Source: Ohtaekwangia sp035628875 (GTDB lineage Bacteria > Bacteroidota > Bacteroidia > Cytophagales > Cyclobacteriaceae). Taken from it: a stretch of 64,000 nucleotides of DNA. The notes under the pieces are model-generated. The model was not told the origin of the DNA and ran no database searches. It saw nothing but the letters and a program-made list of their open reading frames with translations. Shown in pieces: positions 26,009 to 35,823 of this stretch (positions within the stretch are counted from its first letter, which is position 1; each line of letters starts with the position of its first letter). Location: NCBI GenBank assembly GCA_035628875.1, contig DASPIZ010000064.1, positions 1 through 64,000 of the forward strand, written 5' to 3'. The translations under genes were made by a program, and so were the position numbers.

Positions 26009-27940
26009 TTACCAACCAGGGTTCTGTGCAAACTCCAGATACATTGAAACATCTGTACGCTTCAGCGGGAACCAGTAGTGCTTTGTTCCAAACTGCCTGG
26101 TCAAAATGATTTCTTCTCTGAAGTTCGCCACTCTGGCGTCTCTTGGATCGTTTTCTTCGAAGAAGCTGATGTCCTCAAGTCTGTCAAACTCCTGAGACGT
26201 CTTCTGGTTATAAGGTGGTTCTGTAAGCAGCAACCAGCGCTGCAGATCGTTAAACCGGAAACCTTCGAATGACAATTCCACAGCACGTTCTCTTCGTATT
26301 TCATCCATGAATTTATTCGAATTGCCCGTGTACGTTGCACTAACGTGGCCCGCACCTACCCTGTCGCGCAGGGTGTTAATGGCATCCTCTGCAGTCTTCG
26401 AAAAGTTCGTCGATTTTCCACCAGCTCCACCGACGGCCGCACAGGCTTCAGCATACATTAAATAAATATCTGCCAAACGCATGTAGGGTAAATAGGTGTG
26501 AAGGTTACCGTTCCAGTTATATGCGCCATCGTATTTATTAGCGGTATGGGGTACCAGTTTTTGGATAAAGTATCCCGTGCGACTACCATTCGTAGCTTCT
26601 CTCATGGTACCATCAGAATGAAGGCCGGTATATCTTAAGTATTCCATGTCAGCTGGCATAGATGCATTAACATATTTAAAGCCATCAAATACGATATCAT
26701 GATAAAACCTGGGGTCACGATCTTTAAAAGGATAAGCGGGATCGAATCCTGAAGCCGGATCATCCAATGGTAAACCGTTCGCCATACCATAGAACTTTAC
26801 ATAATTCGCCGTTGGATGGTGAATGATGTTGTCGTGCTCCACCATCCCCTGCACTTTTGGGCCAAACGTTTTAGTTGTATTCCAATTACTACCATTTGCA
26901 TCAGAAGACGGCCCTCTGAAAATTGCTTCTGTTGATCCAGGCATTAACCAGTTTTGACCAGTGGTATAAAATATATCACTGTAACTGGAAGTTGCATTAT
27001 CTGCCTTGATATGATTATAAATATCTTTATAATTGAATTCCACCAGTTTGTATTGTGTCTGACCACTCTCCACAAGACTCAATAATTCACCAAAGGCTTC
27101 TGCGGCTTTCTTGCTATAGGTCTCGTCGTAATTATAAGTATTACCTCCGCCGACTTCCGCACCATGCTTCATCAACGGACTGGCTGCCCATAAGTAGTTT
27201 TTACCCAGGTATCCAAGTGCCATTATTTTGTTGATGCGTAATTGATTCTTTCCCGCTGTATTTCTACCAACGGTGGTCTTATCCCAATCGATGGGTAGCA
27301 GTGCTACTGCTTTCGCCAAATCTTCTCCCGCTTTATCCGCACATTCCTGGTAGGTGAGCCGTGGTAGTTTGGGTTTTTCGGATGAAGACAAAACTTCATC
27401 GATGTACGGAAGTCCCCCAAAGTATTGCATCATTTCAAAATGCCACCATGCCCTGAAAAAGTATAACTGTCCGGCAATGATGTCTTTCTCTTCTTGTGTC
27501 CCCGTCAATTTGTCAAGGTTAGCGAGACCCATATTTGCTTTGCGAATGCTATACCACGCATGTGGCCACAAAGCATGACGGAATTTATCGGTAGATGTAG
27601 GATCGGCATTGCCCTTATCCAACCATGTACCCGTGCCGTTCTGCCACGCCCAAAAATTACCAAGGTCAACCTGATTGGTCATGTGCCAATTGCCTTCCAG
27701 GTTGAAAAGTTCATCATCTCCCCAGTTCCATGATGCTGTCCACCAATTCTTTTCCTTATCAGGAATACAATGGTAGATCTGTTCTATAAAGCCCTGGAAA
27801 TTTGTAAAATTCTTAAAAGCCTCTTCTTCTGATAAGATCGCTTCCGGATCCTTATCCAGATAGTCTTCACAGGAAAAAATTCCCAGTGTAGTTATAATCA
27901 GCAAGCCTGCCAATAACAGCTTTCTATATATCTGCTTCAT
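26009..27940 (-). CDS. xusB: SusD-like xylan-binding lipoprotein (first of tandem pair)
   Basis: A 643-residue SusD/RagB lipoprotein, large for the family. The lipobox is at Cys24 (LGIFSC), followed by EDYLDKDPEAILSEEEAF. The helical core (GQLYFFRAWWHFEMMQYFGGLPYIDE) and C-terminal signature (IRRERAVELSFEGFRFNDLQRWL, then YWFPLKRTDVSMYLEFAQNPGW) are clear. It lies 10 bp after its SusC partner. In the conserved xylan cluster this protein binds long xylo-oligosaccharides at the surface. It shares only the fold with the second SusD of the locus, so the two pairs probably handle different chain lengths or decorations. Confidence 0.93.
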   Translation of the reverse strand: MKQIYRKLLLAGLLIITTLGIFSCEDYLDKDPEAILSEEEAFKNFTNFQGFIEQIYHCIPDKEKNWWTASWNWGDDELFNLEGNWHMTNQVDLGNFWAWQNGTGTWLDKGNADPTSTDKFRHALWPHAWYSIRKANMGLANLDKLTGTQEEKDIIAGQLYFFRAWWHFEMMQYFGGLPYIDEVLSSSEKPKLPRLTYQECADKAGEDLAKAVALLPIDWDKTTVGRNTAGKNQLRINKIMALGYLGKNYLWAASPLMKHGAEVGGGNTYNYDETYSKKAAEAFGELLSLVESGQTQYKLVEFNYKDIYNHIKADNATSSYSDIFYTTGQNWLMPGSTEAIFRGPSSDANGSNWNTTKTFGPKVQGMVEHDNIIHHPTANYVKFYGMANGLPLDDPASGFDPAYPFKDRDPRFYHDIVFDGFKYVNASMPADMEYLRYTGLHSDGTMREATNGSRTGYFIQKLVPHTANKYDGAYNWNGNLHTYLPYMRLADIYLMYAEACAAVGGAGGKSTNFSKTAEDAINTLRDRVGAGHVSATYTGNSNKFMDEIRRERAVELSFEGFRFNDLQRWLLLTEPPYNQKTSQEFDRLEDISFFEENDPRDARVANFREEIILTRQFGTKHYWFPLKRTDVSMYLEFAQNPGW

Positions 27941-27950
27941 AAATTAAAAA

Positions 27951-30900
27951 TTAAAGTGTGAATCGAAGGCCAAAATTGTAGCGCTTCACTGTAGGATAAG
28001 CTCCCTGGCCACCAGCCCCGGCAAAGTTAGATTCCCGATCATCAGGCATCCTTGACCATACCCAAAGGTTGTTTCCATTCACAAAGATTCTCAAAGCGGA
28101 AAAACCAAACTTCCCGACCTGAGTTCCATTAAATGTATACGCAACCTCAGCATTTTTCAGCCTGACATACGAACCATCAAACAAATACTGCGTACCGTTA
28201 TAATAACTTGGGGTAGACTGCCAACGCGGTACAGTAACGTCTGCATTCGGAGTTTCCCTTGACCACCACGTGCCCATATCATAAACTGTGTTGAGACCAC
28301 TACCGAAGCTATTGAGCGGCACGTCCCGCGTTACATTGTTCACTGCATAAAACTGAACAAACGCACTGAATCCTTTCCAGTCAAAACCAACGGTAGCGTT
28401 ATACGTATTCTGAGGAGAATCAGAATAACCAACCGGTACCTCATCGTTAGCATCGATAACGCCATCGGCATTAAAGTCTACGATATAATAGCTTCCTGGT
28501 AATTTTTGAAGATCAAGGTCATTTGATTCATGTCTTGGACTTCCATACAATTGATCATATGAATTAAGAAATCCTGCATCTAGCCAGGCGCGTTCCTGGT
28601 TGATGGCATATCCAGCTTTTTTCCTGTAGTCGGGATACAAACCCGGATCATCTGCTTCGATAACTTTATTTTTTGCATGGGTCATATTCAAGTTGGTCCA
28701 TAGGCGCAACCCATTGGAAAACTCTTTACTGATATTAAGTACAATTTCAAAACCTTCGGCTTGCACGATACCCAGGTTCGCTGTAGGTGGCACGGCACCA
28801 AAGTAAGAAGGCACTGCACGGTCTCCACCGTTCACAAGAATATCTATACGTTCGTCCTGGAAATAATCCACGCTACCCGATATCAGGCCATTCAATAATG
28901 CGTGGTCAACGCCAACATTAAATTTTTTAACCGTTTCCCATCTTACGTCCGGATTTCCTACACTACTTTCTCTAAACCACGTATAAGGACTGCTACCCTG
29001 GTTTAAGTCGATGGATGAACTACCCGCATAATCCCATTGCGTCATGTATAAAAAGCGGGGATTGAGCGGGCCCTGGTTATCACTACCAACCTCACCATAC
29101 GACGCGCGCACTTTAAGGAGTTCCACGAAGTCGATATCTTGCATAAACACTTCTTCGGAGATCATCCAGCCCACTGCACCTGAACTAAAAAATTCAAAAC
29201 GATAGTCCTTGCTGAACGCCTCAGTACCATTATAAGCACCATTATATTCGAAGAAATACTTGTTATTAAAATCATACGTGGCCCGGAATACCCAGTCCTC
29301 ACGGAATCTTGGTATTTCATTTCCTTTTGCACTTTGCTGACGCATGAACAACCCCATACCGGTAATGTTATGTTTTCCAAAACTCCGCGACCAGCTCGGT
29401 TGAATCTGATAGTTCACATTTCGTTGTGTTTCCCCATTATTCACTTCACCAGCGGAAGTGCTCCATAACACACCTTGCATAAAATCAAATTTGTTGTTCT
29501 GGTCATAGTCGTATTTGTACGATGCAATTCCTGTATCAGGATCAATCCATTTTTGTTGTGCGTTATTGAAAAGGTCATTCACACCACGGTTAAATTCTAC
29601 AAACCCGTTGTCCCACGAAATTGATCCTCTAATGCGCAGCCCTTTTGTGATCATATCAAGATCTTGTTCTAAAATAAAATCTGTATTGATCCGCGTCGTG
29701 GTGGTCGTCATGGCACCACCAAGCGCTAAGTTGGCAGCCGAATTACTCACATTTGAGATGTCAGGGTAATAACCCCATGAACCATCCGCATACTTTGGAA
29801 GGAACACGTCAGGTGCAATATTATAAGCACCAGCCCACTGCTGTGCTACGGCCCAATCTGAATTATTTGTCTGGCCCCATGGACTTTTTCTAACGCCATT
29901 TGATCCAGCGAGGTTAACCTTGAATATAGTGGATTTTGTTAGCTGAAAGTCGAGGTTACTGCGTACGTTAAGTCGATTGAATCCATATCCCGGATCATAG
30001 TTTCGTCCATTATCCCACACGCTGAAAATATCTCCCTCATGTTGGAAGTCTGCCGACGTAAAATATTTAATGAAAGGTGTACCACCGGAAACACTGATGT
30101 TGGCATTGTATGCCATGGCATAACTTTTAAAAAGTTCTTTCTGCCAATCTACATTGGGATAACGTTCTGCTTCTTCCAAATTAGCGGGAGAACGATATTT
30201 TTCGATGAATGATTGAGGTCTGATATAGGCCCACGATTCCGGCCTTATTCCCAGCTCATGTTCAACGGCAACATTACGCGCCATTAACGCGCCATAAGAA
30301 TCTAATTTATTTGGCAGTTTCGATGGCACCTTAATAGTTGAACTTGCTGTTACATCAATCTTTGCAGATCCTTCTTTACCACGCTTTGTGGTGATCAGAA
30401 TTACACCGTTAGCACCCTTTACACCAAACACTGCCGTTGCAGAGGCATCTTTCAACACAGAGATAGATTCAACTGAATTGATGTCAACGCCTCGCATCGG
30501 CCGCTCAACGCCATCTACCAATATCAGCGGATCTCTATTGTTCCATGTACTGGCAGCGCGAATTAAGATCATGGGATCTTCTTCTCCTGGCATACCGCTA
30601 CTTGCCATGGTTACCACGCCGGGAAGGTTACCAGTAAGTGCAGCACCCACATTGGATACACCGCCGGCGCGTTCAAGCACTTCACCAGAAGTTTGCGTGA
30701 TTGCGCCGACGATACTGGCTTTCTTCTGCTCTCCATATCCGACAATCACTACTTCACCCAATGTTTGTATATCAGCTTCCATAGAGACTTCGATAATGGA
30801 CTGCGCTCCTACTTCAATTTCCTGTGTCGTAAATCCAATGGAACTAAACACCAAAACTGATTCAGAAGACGGAACTTCAAGGCTGTAGCCACCATTGACA

Positions 30901-31172
30901 TCCGTCACAGTACCGGTTGTGCTACCTTTAAGAATTACGTTGACACCAGGAAGACCTTCTTTACTTTCATTGTCCAAAACCTTGCCGGTGATTACTCGTC
31001 TTTGCTGAAGATCAAGTGTTGGTGGCGAGGACACATTATTCTCAATATACTTTGTGCGACTGTCTTTAGCTTCTGATGCGAAACTGACTCCCACTAAGAA
31101 ACATTGAAAATAAATACCAATGGAGATGACCCTCAAAATACCGAGGATTGTTGTTGGTAAATTTTCTTTCAT
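27951..31172 (-). CDS. xusA: SusC-like TonB-dependent xylo-oligosaccharide transporter (first of tandem pair)
   Basis: A 1073-residue outer-membrane channel that opens the xylan operon. It has an N-terminal signal region, a carboxypeptidase-regulatory-like domain (RVITGKVLDNES, about 60-140), a TonB box VVIVGYGEQKKASIVGAI, a plug (LVDGVERPMRGVD, TAVFGVKGANGVILITTKRG) and a barrel ending NFGLRFTL. The ATG at 31172 is the only reasonable start. The leader is long: the best -7 element lies about 300 bp upstream, next to a triple direct repeat. The substrate is inferred from the linked GH10, CE6 and xus-type gene order. Confidence 0.93.
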   Translation of the reverse strand: MKENLPTTILGILRVISIGIYFQCFLVGVSFASEAKDSRTKYIENNVSSPPTLDLQQRRVITGKVLDNESKEGLPGVNVILKGSTTGTVTDVNGGYSLEVPSSESVLVFSSIGFTTQEIEVGAQSIIEVSMEADIQTLGEVVIVGYGEQKKASIVGAITQTSGEVLERAGGVSNVGAALTGNLPGVVTMASSGMPGEEDPMILIRAASTWNNRDPLILVDGVERPMRGVDINSVESISVLKDASATAVFGVKGANGVILITTKRGKEGSAKIDVTASSTIKVPSKLPNKLDSYGALMARNVAVEHELGIRPESWAYIRPQSFIEKYRSPANLEEAERYPNVDWQKELFKSYAMAYNANISVSGGTPFIKYFTSADFQHEGDIFSVWDNGRNYDPGYGFNRLNVRSNLDFQLTKSTIFKVNLAGSNGVRKSPWGQTNNSDWAVAQQWAGAYNIAPDVFLPKYADGSWGYYPDISNVSNSAANLALGGAMTTTTTRINTDFILEQDLDMITKGLRIRGSISWDNGFVEFNRGVNDLFNNAQQKWIDPDTGIASYKYDYDQNNKFDFMQGVLWSTSAGEVNNGETQRNVNYQIQPSWSRSFGKHNITGMGLFMRQQSAKGNEIPRFREDWVFRATYDFNNKYFFEYNGAYNGTEAFSKDYRFEFFSSGAVGWMISEEVFMQDIDFVELLKVRASYGEVGSDNQGPLNPRFLYMTQWDYAGSSSIDLNQGSSPYTWFRESSVGNPDVRWETVKKFNVGVDHALLNGLISGSVDYFQDERIDILVNGGDRAVPSYFGAVPPTANLGIVQAEGFEIVLNISKEFSNGLRLWTNLNMTHAKNKVIEADDPGLYPDYRKKAGYAINQERAWLDAGFLNSYDQLYGSPRHESNDLDLQKLPGSYYIVDFNADGVIDANDEVPVGYSDSPQNTYNATVGFDWKGFSAFVQFYAVNNVTRDVPLNSFGSGLNTVYDMGTWWSRETPNADVTVPRWQSTPSYYNGTQYLFDGSYVRLKNAEVAYTFNGTQVGKFGFSALRIFVNGNNLWVWSRMPDDRESNFAGAGGQGAYPTVKRYNFGLRFTL

Positions 31173-31475
31173 GCTAGTTGTTCATTAATGTTTGATTGGT
31201 TGTGATTAAGGATTGATGATGCTCATTGTAAATTTTTATTCATGGTTTATAAGGTTAGGTTGTTAAGATTTTCTATTTATCATACGGTGTCTCTGTTAAG
31301 GTTTTCACTTTAGAATTCCTCATATAAAGAAATACACTGTAATATCATCCAGCGCTTCATTGTATTGTATACAAACAAATACCCCCTGAATACCAGAATG
31401 AATTGGAACCACTATGCGATGTTTAAGTATATCGATTGAATTAGAAAAAATGTTCATCAATCGTTTGAACATGAT

Positions 31476-31483
31476 CAAAAGTA
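31476..31483 (-). promoter_or_regulatory. Candidate -7 element of the xylan operon
   Basis: On the minus strand this reads TACTTTTG, matching TAnnTTTG. It lies about 300 bp before the xusA ATG and about 45 bp downstream of three phased direct repeats, the usual geometry for an activator next to a promoter. No -33 TTTG is visible at the right spacing, which would fit dependence on an activator. Confidence 0.4.
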
Positions 31484-31526
31484 ATCTTTTTAATATTAAT
31501 TGTACATTTTACATTTAATAATTTCA

Positions 31527-31557
31527 GTTGCATTTTGTTGCATTTTAGTTGCATTTG
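31527..31557. promoter_or_regulatory. Three helically phased direct repeats (activator site candidate)
   Basis: GTTGCATTTT occurs at 31527-31536 and 31537-31546, and GTTGCATTTG at 31548-31557, so copies recur every 10-11 bp, one DNA turn. Copies 1 and 3 are 21 bp apart, the spacing favoured by AraC-type DNA-binding domains such as those at the end of hybrid two-component regulators. It is probably the operator for the xylan regulator (XusR-like), whose gene is not adjacent. Repeats are seen; the binding partner is inferred. Confidence 0.6.
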
Positions 31558-32023
31558 TTTCATTGGGAAACGTCACTCCTTTGCCGAATTTTTGCACGGG
31601 AGTAAACTCATTAGATTCATGCATCACTTAAGTTCGCATGAATTCTTGTCAATGGATGCATCGAATTTTATGTGGATTTTGAATTTATCTATTCAGCATG
31701 TACTGAAACAAACATGGGCACAGAGTTGATCATGAAAAAATTAACGCAATGACGTCGAGAGAAATCAGATGTAATGCTTAACTAATTATTGGGCTAGGCG
31801 AACTTTTTGGTTGTTCTTGTTTCGATTATGCCTTTGACCGATGTCGCATACAAAAAAGTCGATTAGAACACCTGAGCGTTGCTACGAACTTTGCAACTGG
31901 TAGACTTGCTAATCTTGTGCTTAAAATTCCTTCTATGAACGAGTAAAGGAAAATCGTTGGCTATTTATCAAAAATTGATGTAAAATTAAGGGTGTTGCAT
32001 GTCAAATTGAACAAATCCAAACC

Positions 32024-32377
32024 TTGAAGGTACACAGCACCCTTGGAAACGGTTTTCAGGAAGTGATCTATCAACGTGTCATGAATATTGAAATGAATAA
32101 ACAAGGACTGAAGTTCCAACGAGAAATGGAAATGAGTATTTTTTATGATGACATTAACATCGGAACAAGGCGGGTCGATTTCTTTGTTGAGAAAAATATT
32201 GTGGTTGAATTAAAGGCATTGATTAAATTAGAAGACGTGCATCTGGCTCAAGCGATGAATTATTGTCAAGCCTATGACCTTCCTATTGGTTTACTGATCA
32301 ACTTTGGAGCGAAAAGCCTCGAATTTAAACGAGTTCAAAAAACATTCATCCTCAACGATGTTGACTGTAAACGTTGA
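32024..32377 (+). CDS. GxxExxY family protein, 5' end shortened
   Basis: A 117-residue protein of the GxxExxY family (PF13366), small PD-(D/E)XK-like proteins of unclear role. The name-giving motif reads GNGFQEVIY, and the nuclease-like core follows as RRVDFFVEKNIVVELKAL. The usual N-terminal helix (about 10 residues before KVHSTLG) is missing: the only starts are TTG at 32024 or no start at all, since a TGA stop lies 16 codons upstream and the intervening codons do not resemble the family. It may be a gene with a damaged 5' end. It stands alone between the xus control region and a convergent beta-barrel gene. Confidence 0.7.
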   Translation: MKVHSTLGNGFQEVIYQRVMNIEMNKQGLKFQREMEMSIFYDDINIGTRRVDFFVEKNIVVELKALIKLEDVHLAQAMNYCQAYDLPIGLLINFGAKSLEFKRVQKTFILNDVDCKR

Positions 32378-32520
32378 ATTGTATATATACCTGGCTACCA
32401 TATTTGTAGAATGACCGGTTGGCTTGAATCCTTAAATAATGCTTCACTTATAAGATACTGACTAGCAGGATGCAATTACCTGGTCAAACTCGATGCAATG
32501 TAAGTTGATCAGGTCCCATG

Positions 32521-35271
32521 TTACTCTTTCATTAAATCTTCAAAGTCATCCATGCTTGCCCCTCGGCTAAACATCCTAAGATTATAGGTAAACGTTACCA
32601 TGAAATATCGTTGAAGGACATTGGATTGTATATCTTCAATATACACCTCATTAATATTTCTTCTGATATTGTTATTTTGTTTGAGCAGATCATAGACCAT
32701 AAAACCAATTTCACCAAGCTGGTTTTTAAAAATCTTCTTTCCAACACTCATGTTCCATAGTGTAAAATTTGTATTCAAACCTTCAGCAAGTCCCGTGTTA
32801 ACCTGATGGTTCACATCTGTTCTAAAAACAAAACCTTCCCAGATATTCCATGTTAAGCTTAACCTTGAATTCTGATTAAAAAAATTATTATTAAGCTCCG
32901 GACGCAAGGTGTTCTTCACAACGCTATAGCTGGATCGCGTAGAAATATTAAAATCAAAATTTTCACTTATATTACTGCTCAAGCCAACCCTTAACCTAAA
33001 ATTGGTTGTCTTTGCCTTGTTTACCTGATCATTAATTATTCCAGGCCTGCTTGAAAAATTAGCTGAACCACTCAAGCTTATATTTGAACTGATAACGTTC
33101 AACGGCTGACCATAATTAAAGTAAGACCTTAAATTGACAAACCCATCCACGTTTACAGGCCGAATGAGCTGCGAACCTTTTTCGAGCACGATATCTTCGT
33201 CAATGAGCGTCGCTTCATCTGCTATAAAAGTACTGTTCGCAATAAAATTATTTATGGAGTTGTTTTGTAATGAAGCGTATAAAGTTTTTCCGGTTTCCGG
33301 ATTATTTGATCTGAACTGGACGCGCATCCAGGAGTTATACGATTGATCAAGGTTGGGATTTCCCGTACGTAGTTGCAACGGGTTGCTATTATCAATTACG
33401 TTTTGAAGCTGTCCCAAGTTTGGCTCATTCGTCCATGTTCTATAATTAATCTCCAAATTTCGATTTTTTGAAAACTTATATTCCAATCGCGCTGAAGGAA
33501 GAAAACTTTCAAAGGCGCGATTAAGATGGAACTCACCAGGAAAAACCTGATTATTGATTAGTTTCGCATGCTGATATTCCAATTCCAGTTGAATGTTCAA
33601 TTTTTCTTTCTTATACTGGTAACCGAATTCTGTTTGTTGGGTCATGTACTCGCTATCAAATGTATTGCTAATGGCAGTATCGAGTATGCTGTATGCGCTC
33701 GCCTCTTCTAAAAAGTCATAGGTTCTTTTATCCGAATCATTCAGTCTGTTTCCTATTTCATATTCTATTTCTATCTGGCTGTGTGAAGACATTGGTTCCG
33801 TATAGGAAAACTGACCTTCCCACGACAAGCCCGTTCTAACGAGATTCGTATATTGATTAAGTGTCTCATTCCCCTGTTCATTATCATAGAAAATGTTATT
33901 CGCCTTTCTGTAAGCATTATCTTCATTGGTGTGATAACTGGTATTAAGCCCGAAGCTAACGCTCCTTCCTTCTTTAGCAAATTTATGGCCATAGGTAATA
34001 CGATTGTAATAATCGTAATCTGTATTTCTTGAACCTGAAGTATTTTCAGTTTGGTTTAAAGGACCATCAATAGTTTCCGTGTTTCCTAAAAAGAATGAGG
34101 AGAGTGTATTTCTTTTTAATGATACCGATGGCCTGATGATAAGCCTGTTGTTTTTGTTGATTTTATAATCGAACCGGATATCTACCCGATGATCCGTATT
34201 AATAGTGGTATTGATATTGTCCTCGAAATACACCTGGCCTGAATCGGAAGATGACAGGTAATCTCTTACAATTGATTGTGTCCTTTGATTTTCATGTTTT
34301 GTAAAAAAATAACTTCCACTGATATCTATTTTTTCATTCCACGTATCAATAAAATTAATGCCCGCACTATGTGTCTGTATAATTCCATTCTGGGGTCTTG
34401 AATCACCTTCATTGTTGGGATCGGCGGAAAAACTAAGCGTGTTGACGTTATTACTTAAACCGGTGGAGGTAATTCTCCGGTCACCATCAAAAAAATTAAT
34501 ATTCGCACCCGCCATGTATCTTTCATCAGTACCATAGCCTGCAGTGGTTTTTCCAAAAATTCCTTTTTTCCTGTTCGGCTTTGTAATGATATTAATTGTT
34601 CTGATTCTTTCTCCGTCATCAAAACCACTCATAATCGACTTATCGCTTCGCTGATCAAACACCTGGATACTGGCGACGGCATCGGCAGGTAAACTTCGAA
34701 GTGCCGTATTTACATCATTACCAAAAAAAGGTTTCCCATCGATCAGAATTTGTTCTACATTTTCTCCCTGCGCCTGAATGCGACCATCTACCATATCTAT
34801 CCCTGGGATTTTCTCAACAAGCTGCTGCGAAGAAGCATCGGGTGCTGTTTTAAAGGCTCCGGCATTAAATTCGGTGGTGTCAGACTTTTGTTCGCCCACG
34901 GGAATTTTTGCTACAATCTCTACTGCTTCCAGCGTAGTGGTTTCCTCTTTCATCACTACATCGCCCAAGTTTAATGATTGATCTACTACGTCGACGTTTA
35001 TTTCCTGCGAAGCAAATCCAATAAACTGGATTTTGAGATTATAAACACCTTTTTCCAGATTCTCGAATCTGAAATTACCTTCAATATCAGTAACCACTCC
35101 TTGTGAAGTATTTGAAGAAGTCTCTGATTGTTTTTCCAGAATGACAGTTGCACCGGGGAGCCCCGACATATCATCTGCGTCTTTCACCGTACCGAATATG
35201 TCATGTTGTTGTGAAAATGAACTTAAGTTTAAAAGGAGAAACAAGAAAGAAAGAAAATATCTTATCATCAT
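32521..35271 (-). CDS. Outer-membrane beta-barrel protein, TonB-receptor-like
   Basis: A 916-residue outer-membrane protein with a signal peptide (1-20), a carboxypeptidase-regulatory-like domain (about 22-110) and a plug-like region with PGIDMVDGRIQAQGENVEQILIDG in two parts. A long barrel of the OMP_b-brl_3 type follows (NINFFDGDRRIT, LRPELNNNF). It lacks the SusC family's typical plug text and has no SusD partner. Such proteins are abundant in Bacteroidota, with unknown ligands. The C-terminus (EDLMKE) does not end in an aromatic residue, unlike classical barrels, so a short extension follows the last strand. It is a single-gene unit. Confidence 0.82.
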   Translation of the reverse strand: MMIRYFLSFLFLLLNLSSFSQQHDIFGTVKDADDMSGLPGATVILEKQSETSSNTSQGVVTDIEGNFRFENLEKGVYNLKIQFIGFASQEINVDVVDQSLNLGDVVMKEETTTLEAVEIVAKIPVGEQKSDTTEFNAGAFKTAPDASSQQLVEKIPGIDMVDGRIQAQGENVEQILIDGKPFFGNDVNTALRSLPADAVASIQVFDQRSDKSIMSGFDDGERIRTINIITKPNRKKGIFGKTTAGYGTDERYMAGANINFFDGDRRITSTGLSNNVNTLSFSADPNNEGDSRPQNGIIQTHSAGINFIDTWNEKIDISGSYFFTKHENQRTQSIVRDYLSSSDSGQVYFEDNINTTINTDHRVDIRFDYKINKNNRLIIRPSVSLKRNTLSSFFLGNTETIDGPLNQTENTSGSRNTDYDYYNRITYGHKFAKEGRSVSFGLNTSYHTNEDNAYRKANNIFYDNEQGNETLNQYTNLVRTGLSWEGQFSYTEPMSSHSQIEIEYEIGNRLNDSDKRTYDFLEEASAYSILDTAISNTFDSEYMTQQTEFGYQYKKEKLNIQLELEYQHAKLINNQVFPGEFHLNRAFESFLPSARLEYKFSKNRNLEINYRTWTNEPNLGQLQNVIDNSNPLQLRTGNPNLDQSYNSWMRVQFRSNNPETGKTLYASLQNNSINNFIANSTFIADEATLIDEDIVLEKGSQLIRPVNVDGFVNLRSYFNYGQPLNVISSNISLSGSANFSSRPGIINDQVNKAKTTNFRLRVGLSSNISENFDFNISTRSSYSVVKNTLRPELNNNFFNQNSRLSLTWNIWEGFVFRTDVNHQVNTGLAEGLNTNFTLWNMSVGKKIFKNQLGEIGFMVYDLLKQNNNIRRNINEVYIEDIQSNVLQRYFMVTFTYNLRMFSRGASMDDFEDLMKE

Positions 35272-35823
35272 GAATAAAAAAACTTTAGTGCCAATTCATT
35301 AATAAAAATCAAAATCTCTACAAAAAATCACACTTACATTTTTTGCTTCTTCTTTAAGCGCTGCAATTGGCATGCAACAACTTTTTTTCGAAGGGCGAAC
35401 TTAAAGAATTATTTTTTTCACGCCTCCTAAAATTACACTAAAGGGGTTTAATCGATGTATAGGAAAGCGTGAAGGTGGATAACCCCCAAAACAGACGTTC
35501 TGGTTTATACACATTCTTGAATAAATATGATGAGATCACATATTGGTACAATTAAATACAACGTAATGGCTGGTTAAAAAGCCTATAATTTCAGAATAAA
35601 AAAGTTTGCTTTCGCACCAGTTCTCATCCATGGAGAAAATCGATATGTACAACTGACCTGAAGCCCTGAAAGAAAAATTTCAATCTGATTTAAAGTCCCT
35701 CAACCGGATGTTGACGCTTGTTTAATTTTTTGCCATCAAAAGAAAGGAACAGAATCAGCGTTACTATCTTTGCTTGCGACGCTCCTGTCGATGCTAAGGC
35801 AAAAGCGACGACCCCACAGACGC
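35272..35823. other. Intergenic region, no gene seen
   Basis: These 552 bp between the ROK gene end and the beta-barrel gene start are AT-rich with several T or A runs. They should contain the barrel gene promoter and a terminator for the mannan operon, but I found no TAnnTTTG match and no convincing hairpin with a U-tract. Confidence 0.35.

Larger units (their letters stand above)
31173..32023. other. Long regulatory region upstream of the xylan operon
   Basis: This 851-bp spacer separates the divergent xusA and GxxExxY genes. The left 300 bp would be the xus leader. The -7 element (31476) and the phased repeats (31527-31557) form a plausible control region. The part from 31560 to 32023 shows no gene; a 64-codon frame at 31535 is not convincing. 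Confidence 0.5.

Noticed and set aside
31527..31557. Short CRISPR-like array
   Set aside because: Three 10-bp copies without spacers fit a protein-binding site, not a CRISPR array.
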